Positions 24,614 to 26,693 of a stretch of 26,693 nucleotides of DNA are shown in pieces. The translations under genes were made by a program, and so were the position numbers. Source of the stretch: an uncultured Ignavibacteria bacterium (GTDB taxonomy: Bacteria; Bacteroidota; Ignavibacteria; Tepidaquicellales; Tepidaquicellaceae); assembly GCA_937924675.1 (NCBI GenBank), contig CALEVL010000301.1, positions 1-26,693 on the forward strand. Reading direction: 5' to 3'. The notes under the pieces are model-generated. The model did no database searches. It was given only the letters and a program-made list of their open reading frames with translations, and was not told the DNA's origin. Each line of letters opens with the position of its first letter. The stretch's first letter is position 1.

Positions 24614-25717
24614 ATGGAAATATTCTTTGTTGCCATTACGGCAGGATTTCTGTTGCTCCACATTTATCTCTACAAAGGACTGTCCAAGTCTGTTGCACTA
24701 GATGAAATAGTTTCCACCGATCTGCCTTCTATTACGATTATTGTAGCAGGCAGGAATGAGGAAAGCAATATTGTAAACTGCATCAACTCCCTTTCTGAAA
24801 TTAAATACCCCAAGGATAAACTTCAAATCATTCTTGTAAATGACAAATCCACAGACAGCACTTTAGCATTAATGCAAGAGCATACATTACAGAAGCAGCA
24901 GTTTCTAGTAATTACTTCACGCGAATCTTCAAACAGTAACCTGCGCGGTAAAGCAAATGCAATTGATACTGCAATTGAAATCTCCAATGGAGAAGTTATT
25001 CTGATGACTGATGCAGACTGCACTGTTCAGCAATCCTGGGCATTGAATACTGTAAAACATTTTATGCCTGATGTATCAATGGTTTGCGGTTTCACGCTGA
25101 TCAAGAGCAGTAATTCCCTTTTTGCAAAACTTCAGTGCCTTGATTGGATCTATCTTCTTACGCTTGCAAGCTCCAGTTGCGGACTTGGTATGATCATGAG
25201 TTGTATTGGAAACAATCTTGCATTCACTAAAGAAGCATACAATTCTGTTGGAGGTTATTCTGCAATTGGATTTTCAGTAACTGAGGATCTTGCACTCATG
25301 CGTAACATCAATAAACTTAAGAATAAAAGAATCGTGTATCCCATCAGTTATGAATCACTTGTTATGACGGATCCATGTAAAACGGTAAATGAGTTATCGA
25401 GTCAGAAACGCAGATGGTTCAGAGGAGGAACAGGAATCAATTTTCTCGGATATGTAACCGGGTTTGAACTTTACACAGCAAACATCCTTATCGCCGCCGG
25501 TTATTTTTTAATTGGATTCAAGCTTTGGCTGATGCTTACCTCAATTGTAGTTCTATCATTACTGCTGCTAATGTCTTCAACTGCAACAAGACTCAGGTCA
25601 GTTAGTCTATTTGCTTACTTTCCTTTGTTCGTTATCTATTTTTCGATCTATGGATTATTGCTTCCGCTTAGTTTCATTTTCGGAACAAAGATAAACTGGA
25701 AAGGCAGAAAATTTTAG
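24614..25717 (+). CDS. Membrane-bound family 2 glycosyltransferase
   Basis: A 367-residue GT2 enzyme of the processive/ceramide-glucosyltransferase-like type (GT-A fold). It has an N-terminal membrane segment (residues 2-22). The catalytic domain has ITIIVAGRNEESNIVNCINSL, the ILVNDKSTDSTLA nucleotide site, GEVILMTDADC (DxD), FSVTEDLALM (TED, acceptor/base) and SQKRRWFRGG (QxxRW). Two or three C-terminal membrane helices follow (about 275-350). The sugar donor and acceptor cannot be read from the sequence. It may add sugars to lipids or surface polymers. The gene is 48 bases after the M6-like gene, with an AAGGTG ribosome-binding site, and may belong to the same transcript. Its stop codon overlaps that of the convergent gene at 25714. 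Confidence 0.88.
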   Translation: MEIFFVAITAGFLLLHIYLYKGLSKSVALDEIVSTDLPSITIIVAGRNEESNIVNCINSLSEIKYPKDKLQIILVNDKSTDSTLALMQEHTLQKQQFLVITSRESSNSNLRGKANAIDTAIEISNGEVILMTDADCTVQQSWALNTVKHFMPDVSMVCGFTLIKSSNSLFAKLQCLDWIYLLTLASSSCGLGMIMSCIGNNLAFTKEAYNSVGGYSAIGFSVTEDLALMRNINKLKNKRIVYPISYESLVMTDPCKTVNELSSQKRRWFRGGTGINFLGYVTGFELYTANILIAAGYFLIGFKLWLMLTSIVVLSLLLLMSSTATRLRSVSLFAYFPLFVIYFSIYGLLLPLSFIFGTKINWKGRKF

Positions 25718-26415
25718 AACCTTACTATAGGAATGTGAATCCGGGCATTGAACGTAACGCTGGAATAATCTCCCGCAAAAGTATATTTACCCCCTACATC
25801 AAAAATATAAAGTGTAAAAGCCAGACCAACACCGTAAGTAAACAGACTTTCTTCTCTTGCAACTTCCGGCACCTGATCAGCAGGGGTTACAGTCCTGACA
25901 ACATCAGCAAATTTAAACTCAAGTGACAATATCGGAGCAGTAAAATTTGATTTTAGGTATTTGTTTAATAAAATATCAACTCCTCCCCCAAGGTAAGTGA
26001 TTTCAGTGTCAAACTGAGTAAGAAAATTTGACGTTGTAAACTCTGCATTGCCGGGGTTCGACTGATTCTCATAGATCACACCAAATACAAACGGATAAAG
26101 TTTGCTGAATCCAAGCTCAAGCTTGAAACCGTAAAAGAATCCTGAGTTTGAAAGATCTCCAAATTTGCCGGTTGGGAATGCTACGCCCAAGGCTGGTGAC
26201 AGGAAAATTCCGGCTACGTTAACCTTTTGCGCCGGAGTCTTCTTTGGTTCAGTCTTCAGAGTGTCCATGGCTGATTTTTCTTTTGAGAAGAACCCTTCTG
26301 AACTCCTGAGTTGAAACTTAGGAATGCTTATGTCTTGAGATTGAGACTGCACTGTTGCTGAATACATAAAACAAGATACAACCAACACAATAACACGAAA
26401 AAAAGATGATGACAT
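25714..26415 (-). CDS. Outer-membrane beta-barrel protein, function unknown
   Basis: A 233-residue protein. Residues 1-24 are a signal peptide (VIVLVVSCFMYSATVQSQ). Residues about 25-65 are a polar Lys/Ser/Pro-rich periplasmic linker. Residues about 68-233 alternate hydrophobic and polar residues in barrel-strand style (GIFLSPALGVAFPTGKFGD, GFFYGFKLELGFS, YGVGLAFTLYIFDVGGKY) and end in ARIHIPIVRF, with a terminal Phe typical of barrel proteins. I do not recognise a specific family. It starts 2 bases after the stop of the DUF2520 gene, so the two are translated from one transcript. It is convergent with the glycosyltransferase gene and overlaps it by 4 bases. No Shine-Dalgarno is visible. Confidence 0.7.
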   Translation of the reverse strand: MSSSFFRVIVLVVSCFMYSATVQSQSQDISIPKFQLRSSEGFFSKEKSAMDTLKTEPKKTPAQKVNVAGIFLSPALGVAFPTGKFGDLSNSGFFYGFKLELGFSKLYPFVFGVIYENQSNPGNAEFTTSNFLTQFDTEITYLGGGVDILLNKYLKSNFTAPILSLEFKFADVVRTVTPADQVPEVAREESLFTYGVGLAFTLYIFDVGGKYTFAGDYSSVTFNARIHIPIVRF

Positions 26416-26417
26416 AT

Positions 26418-26693
26418 TTATTCTAATGCTTCCGTAATTTTTTGTTCCTTTACAACATATTCATTCATCAGATCAAGTATTGAAATCACATTCTTCATGC
26501 TCAAGCTTTCCTTCTTGAATGCAACCCTTACTGTTTCCATACCGAGCAGTGTATAGAACGGAATAAGATTTGGAAGTTCTCCACTGATCGAATCAAGATG
26601 CTTTGAAATTGTCTGCACATCGTTTCTCTCAAACGGGCCGGTAAGAGAATTTACCAAACCGCTCTCTGAAATATTAGATATTGTCTTTTCAAT
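26418..26693 (-). CDS. DUF2520/Rossmann-fold protein, C-terminal part (runs off the window)
   Basis: The frame is open to the window edge with complete codons, so the N-terminal part (expected NAD(P)-binding Rossmann domain) lies beyond 26693. A TTG at 26657 is internal, not a start. The 91 visible residues include SGLVNSLTGPFERNDVQTIS and LPNLIPFYTLLGMETVRVAF, matching the DUF2520 pattern in which a GP-(x)-R-(G/N)-D motif is followed by a helix and an LYxxLG-like helix. Family members resemble F420/NADP oxidoreductases and pyrroline-5-carboxylate reductases, but no substrate is established. The downstream barrel gene starts 2 bases after its stop. Confidence 0.7.
   Translation of the reverse strand: MEKTISNISESGLVNSLTGPFERNDVQTISKHLDSISGELPNLIPFYTLLGMETVRVAFKKESLSMKNVISILDLMNEYVVKEQKITEALE

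Overview
The window looks like a chromosomal segment from a Bacteroidota/Chlorobiota-group bacterium, most likely an Ignavibacteria-like lineage. This is inferred from gene content and signals, not from a marker-gene phylogeny. The clues are moderate-to-low GC, type IX secretion system (T9SS) genes with cargo ending in the NFPNPFNPSTTI-type C-terminal sorting domain, FCB-type TAnnTTTG promoter boxes (TATATTTGCAA occurs twice), many starts without a Shine-Dalgarno sequence, and large secreted proteins with choice-of-anchor domains.

Layout. 1-653: no convincing gene; a cluster of GC-rich hairpins and an 18-bp perfect inverted repeat. 654-4730 (minus): two secreted proteins, one choice-of-anchor J-like and one choice-of-anchor B/LVIVD, that share the same C-terminal module ending in two dockerin-type Ca-binding loops. 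5015-5959 (minus): miaA. 6190-7029 (plus): a T9SS cargo protein with a CxCH motif, closed by a clear intrinsic terminator. 7169-13439 (plus): a membrane-anchored Fe-S (HdrBC/FadF-like) oxidoreductase, metK, an EI24/CysZ-like membrane protein and purL. 13483-15910 (plus): a promoter followed by acpP-fabF-rnc, a standard fatty-acid/RNase III cluster. 15911-24565 (plus): a strong promoter with a long structured leader, porU (T9SS sortase), porV (outer-membrane shuttle barrel), an intrinsic terminator, then a large T9SS-tagged M6-like protein whose zinc-binding HExxH motif is destroyed. 24614-25717 (plus): a membrane-bound family 2 glycosyltransferase. 25714-26693 (minus): an outer-membrane beta-barrel protein and the C-terminal end of a DUF2520/Rossmann protein that runs off the window.

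The coherent theme is protein secretion to the cell surface. PorU and PorV form the attachment complex that cleaves T9SS C-terminal domains and fixes cargo at the surface. The window encodes two likely substrates (6190-7029 and 21524-24565), and a glycosyltransferase of unknown target sits next door. The least ordinary parts are the inactive-looking M6-like protein next to porUV, the promoter and leader upstream of porU, the shared dockerin-like module, and the repeat cluster at the left end. The rest (miaA, metK, purL, acpP, fabF, rnc) is housekeeping.
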